64,000 bases of DNA from Liolophura sinensis (lineage: Eukaryota; Mollusca; Polyplacophora; Chitonida; Chitonidae), in NCBI RefSeq assembly GCF_032854445.1, contig NC_088295.1, positions 48,471,385-48,535,384 on the forward strand, written 5' to 3'. How positions within the stretch are numbered: the first letter of the stretch is position 1; each line of letters starts with the position of its first letter. Below are positions 1 to 10,309 of the stretch, piece by piece. The translations under genes were made by a program, and so were the position numbers. The notes beneath the pieces were generated by a model. That model made no database searches and was not told the DNA's origin. It was given only the letters and a program-made list of their open reading frames with translations.

Positions 1-15
1 GGGGTCAGCTGTAAG

Positions 16-588
16 TTAAAGGAGAAGAAAACTTAAATATCAATCAAATACCATTGAAAAGAGTATGTATTTCCTCGCAGGTGCATGCCATAAAAAAAAT
101 TCTAATATGTACCTCAAGTTGATAAAGTATAAAAAAAGTGAGTGCCAAAAGCCGTTGTGGGCGACTCCATTTTGCCTAAGAACTAGTCCTGAAGTCTTCT
201 GTGTTAGGAAGAGAATTGTCGTCGGAAACCGCCGAAGTGCAATCTGTACATTTCCGGTAGAACTCTTCTTCCCAGAAGGTAGGGAACAGTACAGTTCGTT
301 TTCTGCTGATCAGGAAACCGAAATGCTGGGCGTAGGTTCTGAGTTTACACGAACAAGCTGGCAGTTTTAACGACTCTCATTGGCTGAGAGGCAACACACC
401 CCAGCATAAATTATGGGATGTTAAACATGGAGGACGCGATGGACTCAGCGATTTATGCCAGCTTTGCCGTTTTCAGGCTTTGTATGGCGAGGAAAAATCG
501 CAAAGTTATGCAGCAGGCACCACCAGATAGAAAAAATGTGCTCTGTTCAGCCTATAGTGTCATTTTTTAAAGTTTTCTTCTCCTTTAA
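16..588. mobile_element. TTAA-flanked inverted-repeat element (MITE-like)
   Basis: A perfect 19-bp inverted repeat bounds this stretch: TTAAAGGAGAAGAAAACTT at 16-34 and its exact reverse complement at 570-588. Each outer end is TTAA, which fits the TTAA target-site duplication of piggyBac-type (or Kolobok-type) DNA transposons. The 573-bp length and lack of a recognisable transposase make it a non-autonomous element. An open frame of about 100 codons at 65-370 lies inside but resembles nothing I recognise. The superfamily is inferred from the target site only; the ends do not start with the CCC usual for piggyBac. Confidence 0.7.
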
Positions 589-846
589 GGCTACGATGTA
601 GTGTTAGCCATTTACTATGATCTTAGGCTTACAATATTTTTGTGCAAGCAGGCTCTGGTAACCTATAAATATGGATTTATTTTTTTCTTATTTTTTTGTT
701 CTTCATTGAACTGAGAAATGATCTCAGCCATGGATTGATCACTTCAGGGCATGTATCACAAAATCATTGTCGTCCATTTATCAAATAAATAAATGAATAA
801 TTTTCAAAAGGTTGTATTTCTGAGTGTGCTTCTGATTTTTTTCCAG

Positions 847-1628
847 ACCTTTGAATTTAACATTACAGCGTGTGAAGGGAGAAGCCCAGAGGAGGAGTGA
901 GTATGTGATTAAATTTGAAGATGGCAGTGTGATTGACAGCTTCCCCGATCACATCCTACAGCCTCCTAAGCCAGGGCACGTAGGTGAGAGAGTAAACAAG
1001 AAAAATATCCCAAAACTTAGACCCACTCTAACACAGAAATATTGCCACAGTAGAGAATCAACATCAGACAGGTGGTAGGTGATACATCACAAGACTGTGT
1101 GAAGTAACTCGTTGAGATAACATAAAAACATGTGTTTCGTATGAACGATGTACTCTGTGGAAACAGAAACTCAGGAGACCTGCCTTTGGGCTTGTGATAT
1201 TTACGGACTTTAGGCTTGTGATATTTACAGACTTTAGGCTTGTGATGTTTACGGACGTTAGGCTTGTAATATTTATGGACGCTAGGCTTGTGATATTTAC
1301 AGACTTTAGCCTTGTTATATTAGACTTTAGGCTTGTTATATTTAATGACCTTTATTCTTGTGTTTTTTACTGACCTTCATTCTTGTGTCTTGTACTGACC
1401 TTCAGCTTTGTGATATGTATTGACCTTCAGATTTGTGATACTTACTGACCTTCAGGCTTGTGATATTCACTGAAATCCAGATTTCTCTCTGTTTTAGGGT
1501 TATTCATGCAGGACTTGATCATGTTTGTGGATGAGATTGAAGGAAAACGAGATCCCAGTGAAAACATAGCCAGGACAATAAGGTCTCTAGAACTGGCACA
1601 GGAGATTCACTCTCACGTAGGCCTCTGA
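847..1628 (+). CDS. Gfo/Idh/MocA-family oxidoreductase, last two exons (partial)
   Basis: Two exons, 847-983 and 1498-1628, join in phase (split Gly codon) and end at TGA 1626-1628. The acceptors are tttttccag and tctgttttag and the donor is gtgaga. The 89-residue product includes YVIKFEDGSVIDSFPDH and, from exon 2, FMQDLIMFVDEIEG and ARTIRSLELAQEI. This pattern (an F-x-x-D-L-x-x-F-V-D-x-I-x-G-K stretch, then an A-x-R-S-L-E-L-A helix) is the usual C-terminal end of Gfo/Idh/MocA NAD(P)-dependent dehydrogenases acting on sugars or inositol. The Rossmann domain must lie left of the window; I see no convincing further exon at 589-846. The exact enzyme is unknown. The gene is convergent with AK9. 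Confidence 0.55.
1188..1480. repeat. degenerate 24-30 bp tandem repeat in the oxidoreductase intron
   Basis: About ten units of the type ggcttgtgatatttacggac-ttta follow each other, first with 24-bp spacing and later about 30 bp as the unit changes to ttcttgtg...ttactgacc. The array ends about 18 bases before the 3' splice site of the last exon, and several later units carry ttcag, a possible decoy acceptor. Confidence 0.75.
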
Positions 1629-1693
1629 TGGATTGTCAAGAAGCTTTACGTCGTGCAGCATAGAATGACAATACTGGCATAATTTAACTTTAA

Positions 1694-1699
1694 AATAAA
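1694..1699 (+). terminator. polyadenylation signal AATAAA of the oxidoreductase gene
   Basis: AATAAA lies 66 bases after the TGA stop at 1626-1628, a normal distance for the end of a short 3'UTR. Confidence 0.5.
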
Positions 1700-2258
1700 T
1701 TTCAGTACACAAAACCGATAGCTAATTACTGCCCAAATTCATTTGAGTACACAGTATATATTCTTTATAAATATATATGTATTCAAGGGGCTACATATAC
1801 ATGTGAACAGCTTGTGAAGTCTTTGTCAGTTACATGCATTTGGATATTGGTATGTTTGAAAGGTGTACAGGTATGTCAGTATTCATATTGTTAAGAAGTG
1901 GGTAGATGACTAGTCTTTTTTAACTCCTTATCTATTGTTGAGGGTTATTTTTTATATGAATATTGAACAGATATGGTTGCAATGTTGGTGTGAATTGGAA
2001 TATTGTTATGGAGGACATGTTGGCAGAAAATGCCACAGCAGAATATTGCATAATTATTATAATTGGCCATAATTCAGAAACGCTCTACACATTTTGTTTT
2101 GAATGTTTAACCTACTTCATCGTGAATATTTAAAGCATTTTGTCGTAAATATTTAATACGTTGTATATTGAATTTAGCTGTACTGTGTGGCTGTTGCGGA
2201 ACACCCTCAAGTATATGTGCAGGAAAACATTAAATAGATGTACACTTCAATCAGACCG

Positions 2259-2622
2259 GCCCGGATAGCACAGATGGTAGAGCGTCCGCTTCGGGACCGG
2301 TAGATCCAGGATCAATCCTTGATCGAGTCACACCTAAGACTTTAAAAGAGGAAGTTGTAACTTCCTCGCTTGGCGTTCAGCATGAAGGGGATAGTGCAAC
2401 GACTGGTTGACCCGTATCAGTATAATGGCTCGGGCGGGGCGGCTTACTTGCCTTCGGTAAGTCGTCTCAGTGAAGCAGCACTAAATAAAAGAGCGGTGGA
2501 AATCCGTCCTGCTACAAGGAGGCACGTTACACGTACATGCACCCTAAAGATTCCTTCGTCGTCATATGACTGAAAAATTGTTGCGTACGACGTTAAACCC
2601 CAAGCACTCACTCACTCACTTT
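2259..2622 (+). mobile_element. tRNA-derived SINE, CACT-tailed family (copy 1)
   Basis: The left end looks like a tRNA gene: ggcccggatagcacagatgg, then tagagcgtccgcttcgg and a B-box-like ggatcaatccttgatcg. About 300 bp of non-tRNA body follow, ending in gttaaaccccaagcactcactcactcact. A second, nearly identical copy in opposite orientation lies at 54405-54778 and a 3' fragment at 43141-43193. A 67-codon open frame inside is shared with the other copy and is a by-product of the SINE body, not a gene. Confidence 0.8.
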
Positions 2623-2851
2623 TGGCAGGAAAAGAGATGAGAAATTTTCCCATAATCTCAATCGATCATGCCAATTATCACAGGACAGTGATTATTCCTC
2701 AGTTAACCAACTCTCTAACTCTGAAATTCATGTTCTCAGCAATTTAAATAGTGTTTTACCCTTTCACCTTCAGCCAAGGGGCGTGAACCCCATTTGCACA
2801 ACTTAAAAAGCCCTGTCCTCAAAACAGTTTTACATGCCCTACTATGAGCTA

Positions 2852-3063
2852 CTGTAAGTCTTCAACCATCTCAAATATTTGTAAGTTATTTATTCAAACA
2901 TATCCTGAAGATATTTATTGTGCTTAAAATTATGCTTTTGTCAAGCCCAGAAATTGGTCAAACATCATTCAATGTAGTTATATCTCCAAAATGGGAATTA
3001 AAAATACACATAAGTTGGTCTGAAAGTTGCTCTTTCATATTTGTGACAAGGTTGAGGATTTAG
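2852..3063 (+). mobile_element. dispersed ~200-bp inverted-repeat family, copy A
   Basis: Starts with a variant of taattcttcaaccttttcgc and ends with ...gaaagttgctctttcatatttgtgacaaggttgagg. It aligns along its length with copies at 5329-5512 (-), 23250-23460 (+), 32090-32256 (-) and 56767-56977 (+). The two ends are imperfect inverted repeats, suggesting a non-autonomous DNA element. This is one of the more diverged copies. Confidence 0.6.
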
Positions 3064-3652
3064 GGTGTATAATGCAAGTATATAGTATGTTAATCATTAT
3101 GAGTGTGAATAGACAAGTATTGTTATATCCTCCGTAATTTTATAATATTAGTACACGTACTGTGTATGTGCATTTATTCATTTTTCGAGGTACGGCTACC
3201 ATGTGTACGTACATTTTATCAACATCATCAGCATGTTAACTTGTATGTTCCTTACATGCCCTCTTTGTTACCCTTTGTTTCATTTTGAGAAGGAACAAAA
3301 TAGAATGAGTATTAAAGCGCAACAGGCATATTTCTTCACCTGTTGTTGTTTTTCCAGTCACATGACAGCAGAGGGGTTCAAAAATGGAGGAACCCACTTT
3401 ATGATCCCAAGTACCTTCTGATAGTAACTATTTAATTTACAGTGTTGTTTTAAGAATATTTCACTTGTGTCATGATGGCTGCCAGGTTTATGGGTAAAAA
3501 AGGAAAACCCTTGACAGGGCCTGGCAATAAAACTACTGTACTTCATCTGGTACCTTACAAACCTCCAGATGTACATGTGAGCTGTGGCTGTAGCAGTTGT
3601 AACTGGCATTTAACCAACCTGAAACATTGCTGAAGGCTTTAGTGGTATTCTT

Positions 3653-3889
3653 GGCCTCTGTGGCCGAGTTGTTAGCGTGCCAGTGCGGCACAGTTGAACA
3701 GGAGCCTCCCAACAGTGCAGTCAGTTAGAGTTCAAGTCCAGCTTGTACTGGCTACCTCTGCGGTTGTACATAGGGGGGTCTGGCAGCAACCTGCAAATGG
3801 TCGTGGATTTCTGCCTGATTCTGCTGGCCGTCGCCATGTATCTGAAATATTCTTGAGTATGGTGTAAAACGCCAATTAAATAAATAAAT
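3653..3889 (+). mobile_element. tRNA-derived SINE, AAAT-tailed family
   Basis: Head ggcctctgtggccgagttgttagc (A-box-like), gagttcaagtccagc (B-box), then the body cagcaacctgcaaatggtcgtgg and the 3' module tgaaatattcttgagtatgg-tgtaaaac, ending in an aaataaataaa tail. Compared with the complete copy at 55738-56003 it is diverged but nearly full length. Confidence 0.8.
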
Positions 3890-3994
3890 TTTGGACAGCC
3901 CATTTTACTGCATGGCCAGGATGTATCTGAAAACTGTTACATGTAAATCCTGTAGAAATGGAAGACCTACTAGAGACCTCTTTTCTCAGGTAAA

Positions 3995-4956
3995 TTTATT
4001 ATTTGAAGTCATTATCAGATCATAAACGTTTGTGTCACTTTATTTATGAAATTAGAACAATAACAGATATTTCTTACAAGTACAATCTTAGGAATGTCTA
4101 ATATGCAAGAGCAAAAAAAAAAAAAAACAAACAAAAACAACCAGCTCAGCAGTAAAAGTAAAACTGTATAATTTACTTAACCAAATATATCACAGTCAAA
4201 TACAGCTGCACTATGGGTCTGTTGTCCACTCAAGAGAGGAGCTAACAGGAATGATTCGCCTCTTTCGACACAATGAGCAAGTATTACAAAATCTTTGGCA
4301 GGATGGAAACAAAGTAATACATGTCACAACATCACAGACACAAGAATGTACTGTAGGTATAAGCAAACCCCTTGGTCCACTATAAATGAGCCCATTAATT
4401 GTGATACTTGTATGTACATGTATTTAAAAGGCACAGAGTATAAAGTGGAACGCATGTTTATACAGAGCAAATTGTATAACCTTAGTGAAAGAGTTACACA
4501 GACAAACGTAAAATGGCTTTCAATAGGGAATACAAGTCAAATACTGACAATTCACAAGGCAGAAGCACTTCAGGGAAAAGTGGGAAAGCCACTTGGATGG
4601 TTAATTTAAAAATTTTAAAACCTCAAAATCTGCTTAAAACACTCTGCATTAAAAAACAGCTATCCATCAACATTATTGGAAATTTTGTACAACCAAGTTC
4701 AAATCAATGGGTAATGCTGAAACTGACAAATACTGTTACAACAGGAAGATTCTTATGTAGTCTCATTTATATTAGAAATATGACAAATTCATTCTAAAAA
4801 ATACTAGGAATGTTTTTAATATTATGTATAAACTGACTTTCCATCTCATTAATGCGAGCACAAAATAAATAGATTACAGATACAGATTATGCACCTTCTG
4901 GTCAGTGGAAACTATCAACTCTTACAACACTGTATCAACATCCTTATCCAGGCACT
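3995..4956 (-). other. AK9: probable AK9 3'UTR with poly(A) signals
   Basis: On the minus strand AATAAA occurs at 4039-4044 and 3995-4000, the first strong signals after the AK9 stop at 4957. This would give a 3'UTR of about 0.9-1 kb. The A-rich stretch at 4110-4140 is T-rich on the mRNA strand. Several open frames here on the + strand show no similarity to anything I recognise and are taken as chance. The exact end is inferred. Confidence 0.45.
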
Positions 4957-7900
4957 TTATGCCACCCAAGTCTGTGTGGGCTCAATGCCCTTCAGCGCAA
5001 AGAATGTCTCTAGTTTAGAGTCAAAGTCCTCGGGTCTCTCTCTGGGCTCCTTGTATCGTACGGTCATCTTGTCTCCTAGATAGGATATCAGATTACACGT
5101 CTCCTCAAACTTCATTAGCTTCTGACGGTACTTCTTCCTCACATAGTCAGAGTTGTTTGGGTTGTAGGCTGGAATGAAATGCATGGTCATTATTTTATAT
5201 GATCTTTTAAGTTGGTCCCCGCGTATGCTATAACTTACACGCCAGCTATGGAGGAGTGTACTCCTTTGTTCTTTTCTGTAACACGTCACTGCTTCTATAT
5301 ATTTGTGCTTGTGAAGCAAAGAGCTACCCTAATTTCCCAACCTTTTCACATATGAAAGTGCAGCTTTCGGTGTATGCACCTTTTTACGTTGATTTTGGAG
5401 ACATTGGTTGGTTTAGCTTATTTCAGGGCTGCACAAATAGTCTATCCACAGCAATGCCCTCAGAATACGCCTAAATAAACACCTTGCAAACAGGCGAAAA
5501 GGTTGAAGAATTGCAGTAGCACACTGCAATGTAACAGCAGAGAATGTTATGTTTTTACACACATTAGAATGGGCTTGTGTATTTGTAGGCAACTGGACAC
5601 ATCACCAAGCTCCACACTGCATCTTACCATCTCATCAAGAATATTCATGCTCCCACAGCCAGCATATTGGTTGATTTTGCCTAGTATTATAATTCATGAT
5701 TTACCCAACGAACATGCTTAATAGCAAAAGCAAACAGCATACATGTAGACAGTAATCAATGGGGTTTTGCAATAAGAAATATGTTTTTCAAGGATCTTCT
5801 AGAATTCATACTATAGTCACATATGTGTGGATCTTTCAGGCAAAGAACTACAGTATAACAGCAGCTGAAATTCCATATGTTTTTGAGACCATTTCTTTGA
5901 CCTATATTACAACCTTTATTGAAGAATCTTATTTATTTTATAAAATAAATGTCAATACGAAATCTAAAACAAATACGACATTTTCAGAGGTAAACATGCA
6001 AGTCTTGGAATCAGGTCCTTCACACCTGAATACTTCACAGAATTTCAAACAACCATGAGTACCGGTACCCTACTACATGTATATATCAACCTAACTTCAC
6101 AACCTGGGAAACAAATTCATGCCAGCTTCCATACCTTTCAGGTAGTAAGCCACATAGAGCAGTGCTGATCTGCTGGCACTGAGGAAAGGGTACTTGGGTT
6201 TGAAGCAGCCAACAGCCGTGAGGGCCTTGGTCAGGAGACCAGCTGTTGTCTGCTCCAGGAAGCCCAGCATCGGCAGGGCTGTTGTCTCCATGTTCTCCTT
6301 CCTAGGGGGGAGTTTGTGAGGCAGTCGTAAGTTCCAGTACTTCTCTGGCAATCTGTACATGACCAGGAACCAGAATAAATATTAACTCCATGTACTTGCC
6401 ACTACAGCTCCGAAACTCCAAATTTTTGTTCAAAACAAACATACATGAAAATTTTCAGTCCAAAACAAGTTTTTGTTTTCAGGTTTTCCTGCTTTGTAAT
6501 TCCTGAGTTTTATATACATTCTTACTTTTATAAAAATATCTTCAATTTAAATACACAAGAAGATATTCGGTTTAGCAAACATAAATAACTTTAAGCGACA
6601 GGAGTTGTTATTTCAGTATGGGGTACATCAAAATGAATCTTTGCTATAAAATTGTACCAATAAATACAGGTGCCACACATTACTGTAATCAGCAGAATCA
6701 ATGGAAGATGAGCTCTATTGACTGAGAACAAGAATGCAGCTACGAAATACTTTCTCACCTCATAAATAAGTTGAGCTTGTCCTCTGACTCTAGGTGATAG
6801 AATTTCTCCCTGTATTCCACAATGAACTCTTCCGATCCAGGTACAATAGCCTCATACCTGTTACAAATCACAGAGGACAGTGTAGAAGGGCATACTGCCG
6901 CTCAATTGTTTTCACTGATGTCAACTGGGTGATCCTCGACAGAATAATAAATCTCCTTCACCATAAAGCATACATACAAGCCATATATTGACCATCAGGG
7001 TTACAGTTTATGAAAAGGTATGTGCATGAACTTAACTTGTATATTTACAATCTGTTCTAGCTTAGTAAAGACACAGGTCGGGTTTGATAGTCAAAGTTCA
7101 TCAGAATTATAATTTTGAATATATAAAATCTAGACCTAAAACATTTATTGTTAAGATTTACTTCGGCTTAAAAGAATTAGTCTGAAAATTCCCTGCACAT
7201 ACCTGCACTTGCCAGAGAGGAAGGTGACTGGGCAGTAGCCCTTTAACTCGATCTGTTGACCAGTGGTCATCTCTTCCGCTTTCCGTCTGCGGGGTAGAAG
7301 TTCTGGAGGGGGCAACTGGGTTGGGGCCAGTGGAGGGACGTACTTCTCTGGGCCAGCCAAGAAAATGTCCAGCTCTTCTTGACCAGCCATCTTATAATAA
7401 TGACCTGATAGATATAACGATACATTGAGAGACATTAGTAATAATGACCTGAGCAGAAATAAATATACATTTGCCGAGAGACATCTTGTAATAATGACCA
7501 GGGTAGAAATGAGAATACATCAGCTGAGGCATCTTGTAATAATGACCAGGGTAGAAATGAGGATACATCAGCCGAGGCATCTTGTAATAGTGACCAGGGT
7601 AGAAATGAGGATACTTCAGCCGAGGCATCTCGTAATAGTGACCAGGGTAGAAATGAGGATACTTCAGCCGAGACATCTGATAATAATGACCAGGGTAGAA
7701 ATGAGGATACATCAGCCGAGGCATCTTGTAATAATGACCAGGGTAGAAATGAGGACACATCAGACGAGGCATCTTGTAATAATGACCAGGGTAGAAATGA
7801 GGACACATCAGCCGAGGCATCTTGTAATAATGACCAGGGTAGAAATGAGGACACATCAGCCGAGGCATCTTGTAATAATGACCAGGGTAGAAATGAGGAC

Positions 7901-10309
7901 ACATCAGCCGAGGCATCTTGTAATAATGACCAGGGTAGAAATGAGGATACATCAGCCGAGGCATCTTGTAATAATGACCAGGGTAGAAATGAGGATACAT
8001 CAGCCGAGGCATGTTGCAATGATGACCAGGGTAGAAATGAGGATACATCAGCCGAGGCATGTTGCAATGATGACCAGGGTAGAAATGAGGATACATCAGC
8101 CGAGGCATGTTGCAATAATGACCAGGGTAGAAATGAGGATACATAAGCCGAGGCATCTTGTAATAATGACCAGGGTAGAAATGAGGATACTTCAGCTGAG
8201 AGATCTCCAGCAATAATGCCATGTGATTAAATGTGGATACCTGGCAGCTAGACATCCTATAGTGACAAAAATCTGTCGGCTTCATCAAACCAAGAATACA
8301 TGTATGTTATGTCACATAATGCAAACCGTCACAGCAACTTCCAAAGCCTTAGTTTTTGAAGACACTTCAGTTTACAGATTAAATGGTAGAACATAAATCT
8401 GTTCTGTTCTGTAAGGCATCCCCATACCACTTTTAAAAATGCAGCTTGTTTCTAAAAGGAACTGGTGCAGCTTTATGAGATTTTGAGACACTTTATGGCT
8501 TAATAACTCTAAATGTAAATCTGTTCTTATACCAGGTGAAAACTTGATATTGTTCACCTTGGCAGCCAACATGAGGGGATATAAGACACTTTCTGAGGCT
8601 AGGAATCAAAGGCATGCTACATATTGTCACAAAAGGTATCGCCATCGCTCATGACCTATGCAACATCAAAATTTATAGAAGAATGAAACAAAAAGTAGGC
8701 ATCATTTCTTAGAAAATGTACAAACCCTTGTCTATAATACCACTTTTAAATGTGAATTCTTCATCATTATCTGGACACAACTACACAAACACCTGTCCAT
8801 ATGCTATGCAATCTTACCCAGGCTCTGTGAGTTGCTATGGTAACCAGGTAAGCTGACAGGTGTCTTGCTAAGTGATGAGGATGTGTACCCAGTCTAATTA
8901 AGAATCAGAATTCCAACCTGTACCTCATGATTAGTGAGGGATCAATACAGATTAGTGAACTGCTCAATATATGGTATACTGAGAATTGACTATCACATTT
9001 GAAGCAAGTCTAACCCGCTATCACTACAGCCTGCACAGTCAGTCTCATCATCGGCCTACTGAAGTTCCACATTACCATGGTCAAATGCACAAATGTTGTC
9101 TCCCAAAAACTTGACCTTCCCTTTTTCTGAAGGAGTAGAATATATACTTGTACTGCAATGTTAATCCTATTCTAATAATTGAGAATGAGTAAAGTAAAAC
9201 ATTATTCTACTATAAACAGAAACAGAAAAAAAACTACTACTCTTACTCCTCATCAGTACAATTACAGTAAAAAGTTTCTTTGTTTGAAAAGTTCAGCATT
9301 TTTATTTTATTTTTTTTCGGACACAGATATAAATTTTCTGCATTTTTTTTTCATTGATGTTGATTACTAATTTACATATAAAACATTTCTGCAGAGTTAA
9401 TAATGATCTAGATGGCACCCTATTGTTGACTGCTGGCTACAATTTAATGTTTGGGGATACAAAGAGCTGTACAGTGTACCTTGGCTTGGTTTCTGTGCAT
9501 TTGTTGTGGGGGGGGGGGGGTGCATGTTGCTTTTTATGCTATCTCTGATCATCTCTTACCTCTGTACTCTGCAGCATACTGCAGTGTTGAGTTTGTGGAA
9601 CAGTCCACCAGTTCTCCCTTGGCCAAGCTTACAGGACAGTACTGACCAAAGTCACCCATACGGACCAGGAACTCATTTGGGGTCACACACAGGTTGGCGA
9701 TAGGGGCAGCTTTACCTGGAATACACATGTGGATTATAGCAAGAGACTTACAAAATGGCTGAGTTTTATACTCATGTCTTGAGGCACTTGAGATATTCTG
9801 CACTGCCATTTTAATTATCTCAACATTGTCTTAAAATGAGATGATGAAAGAGGATAATTTCAGAAGGAAATATGTTTTCATTATGTACATGCAATTTACA
9901 ACTTTTTTCAACAAGGTGAGTCAGAACCCAATGTGGCACAATGAGACATTTTCTCAGAACTTATCTATATAATCAGAAAGTGTTAGTCAGACATCTGTTG
10001 CCCCTCAATTTCAACATTTTGAAAAAAATTCACACTGTGAAGCAGAATTTTGCCATATTATCACATGTCTCCCCAGTTATGCCTCACTTACCATTCTGTG
10101 TTCTCTGCAGGTAACCCTGGATCTGTTGGACACTTTCTTTGCCCACCTCCAGGGCAGAGTTCCACACCTGCCACTTGGACTTCTCCCCATCTATCTTCTT
10201 GTAGTTCATATGTTCCTTCTCGTACCACTCCCTCACACTTATCACCTGAGCCTGGTAGGCCTGTAGCCTGGACAGTAGGATCTTAGCACTGTCGTGGAGA
10301 GGCAGGACC
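4957..10309 (-). CDS. AK9: AK9 exons 34-39: C-terminal CPV modules 4 and 5 and tail
   Basis: Exons 10092-10309, 9560-9715, 7203-7404, 6759-6857, 6135-6352 and 4957-5168. Exon 34 is a long helix (SRLQAYQAQVISVREWYEKE). Module 4 runs QYCPVSLAKGELVDC (Cys 1662) across exons 35-36 to GHYYKMAGQEELDIFL and KYVPPLAP. Module 5 is GYCPVTFLSGK (Cys 1745), EKFYHLESEDKLNLF and PEKYW. Unlike the first three, neither is followed by a P-loop. The tail (FLSASRSALLYVAYYLKG, SDYVRKKYRQKLMKFEETC, ISYLGDKMTVRYKEP) matches the C-terminus of human AK9. The stop is TAA at 4957. Confidence 0.95.

Larger units (their letters stand above)
1700..3994. other. intergenic region between the oxidoreductase and AK9 (convergent ends)
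   Basis: No exon recognised. The interval contains the CACT-tailed SINE, copy A of the dispersed inverted-repeat family and an AAAT-tailed SINE, listed separately. The rest is AT-rich with no clear structure. Confidence 0.6.

Noticed and set aside
65-370. 101-codon open frame near the left edge
   Set aside because: It lies wholly inside the TTAA-flanked inverted-repeat element and resembles no transposase or other protein I recognise.
4295-4797. Overlapping plus-strand open frames of 94-104 codons
   Set aside because: AT-rich, no recognisable motif, no matching splice or neighbouring exon, and in the probable AK9 3'UTR on the other strand.
7425-8216. 263-codon plus-strand frame as a repeat-protein gene
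   Set aside because: Openness follows from the 48-bp period; it is antisense to AK9 and has no start context or flanking coding signal.
7482-8216. CRISPR-like array
   Set aside because: Units are contiguous without unique spacers and derive from an exon of the host gene; the genome is eukaryotic.
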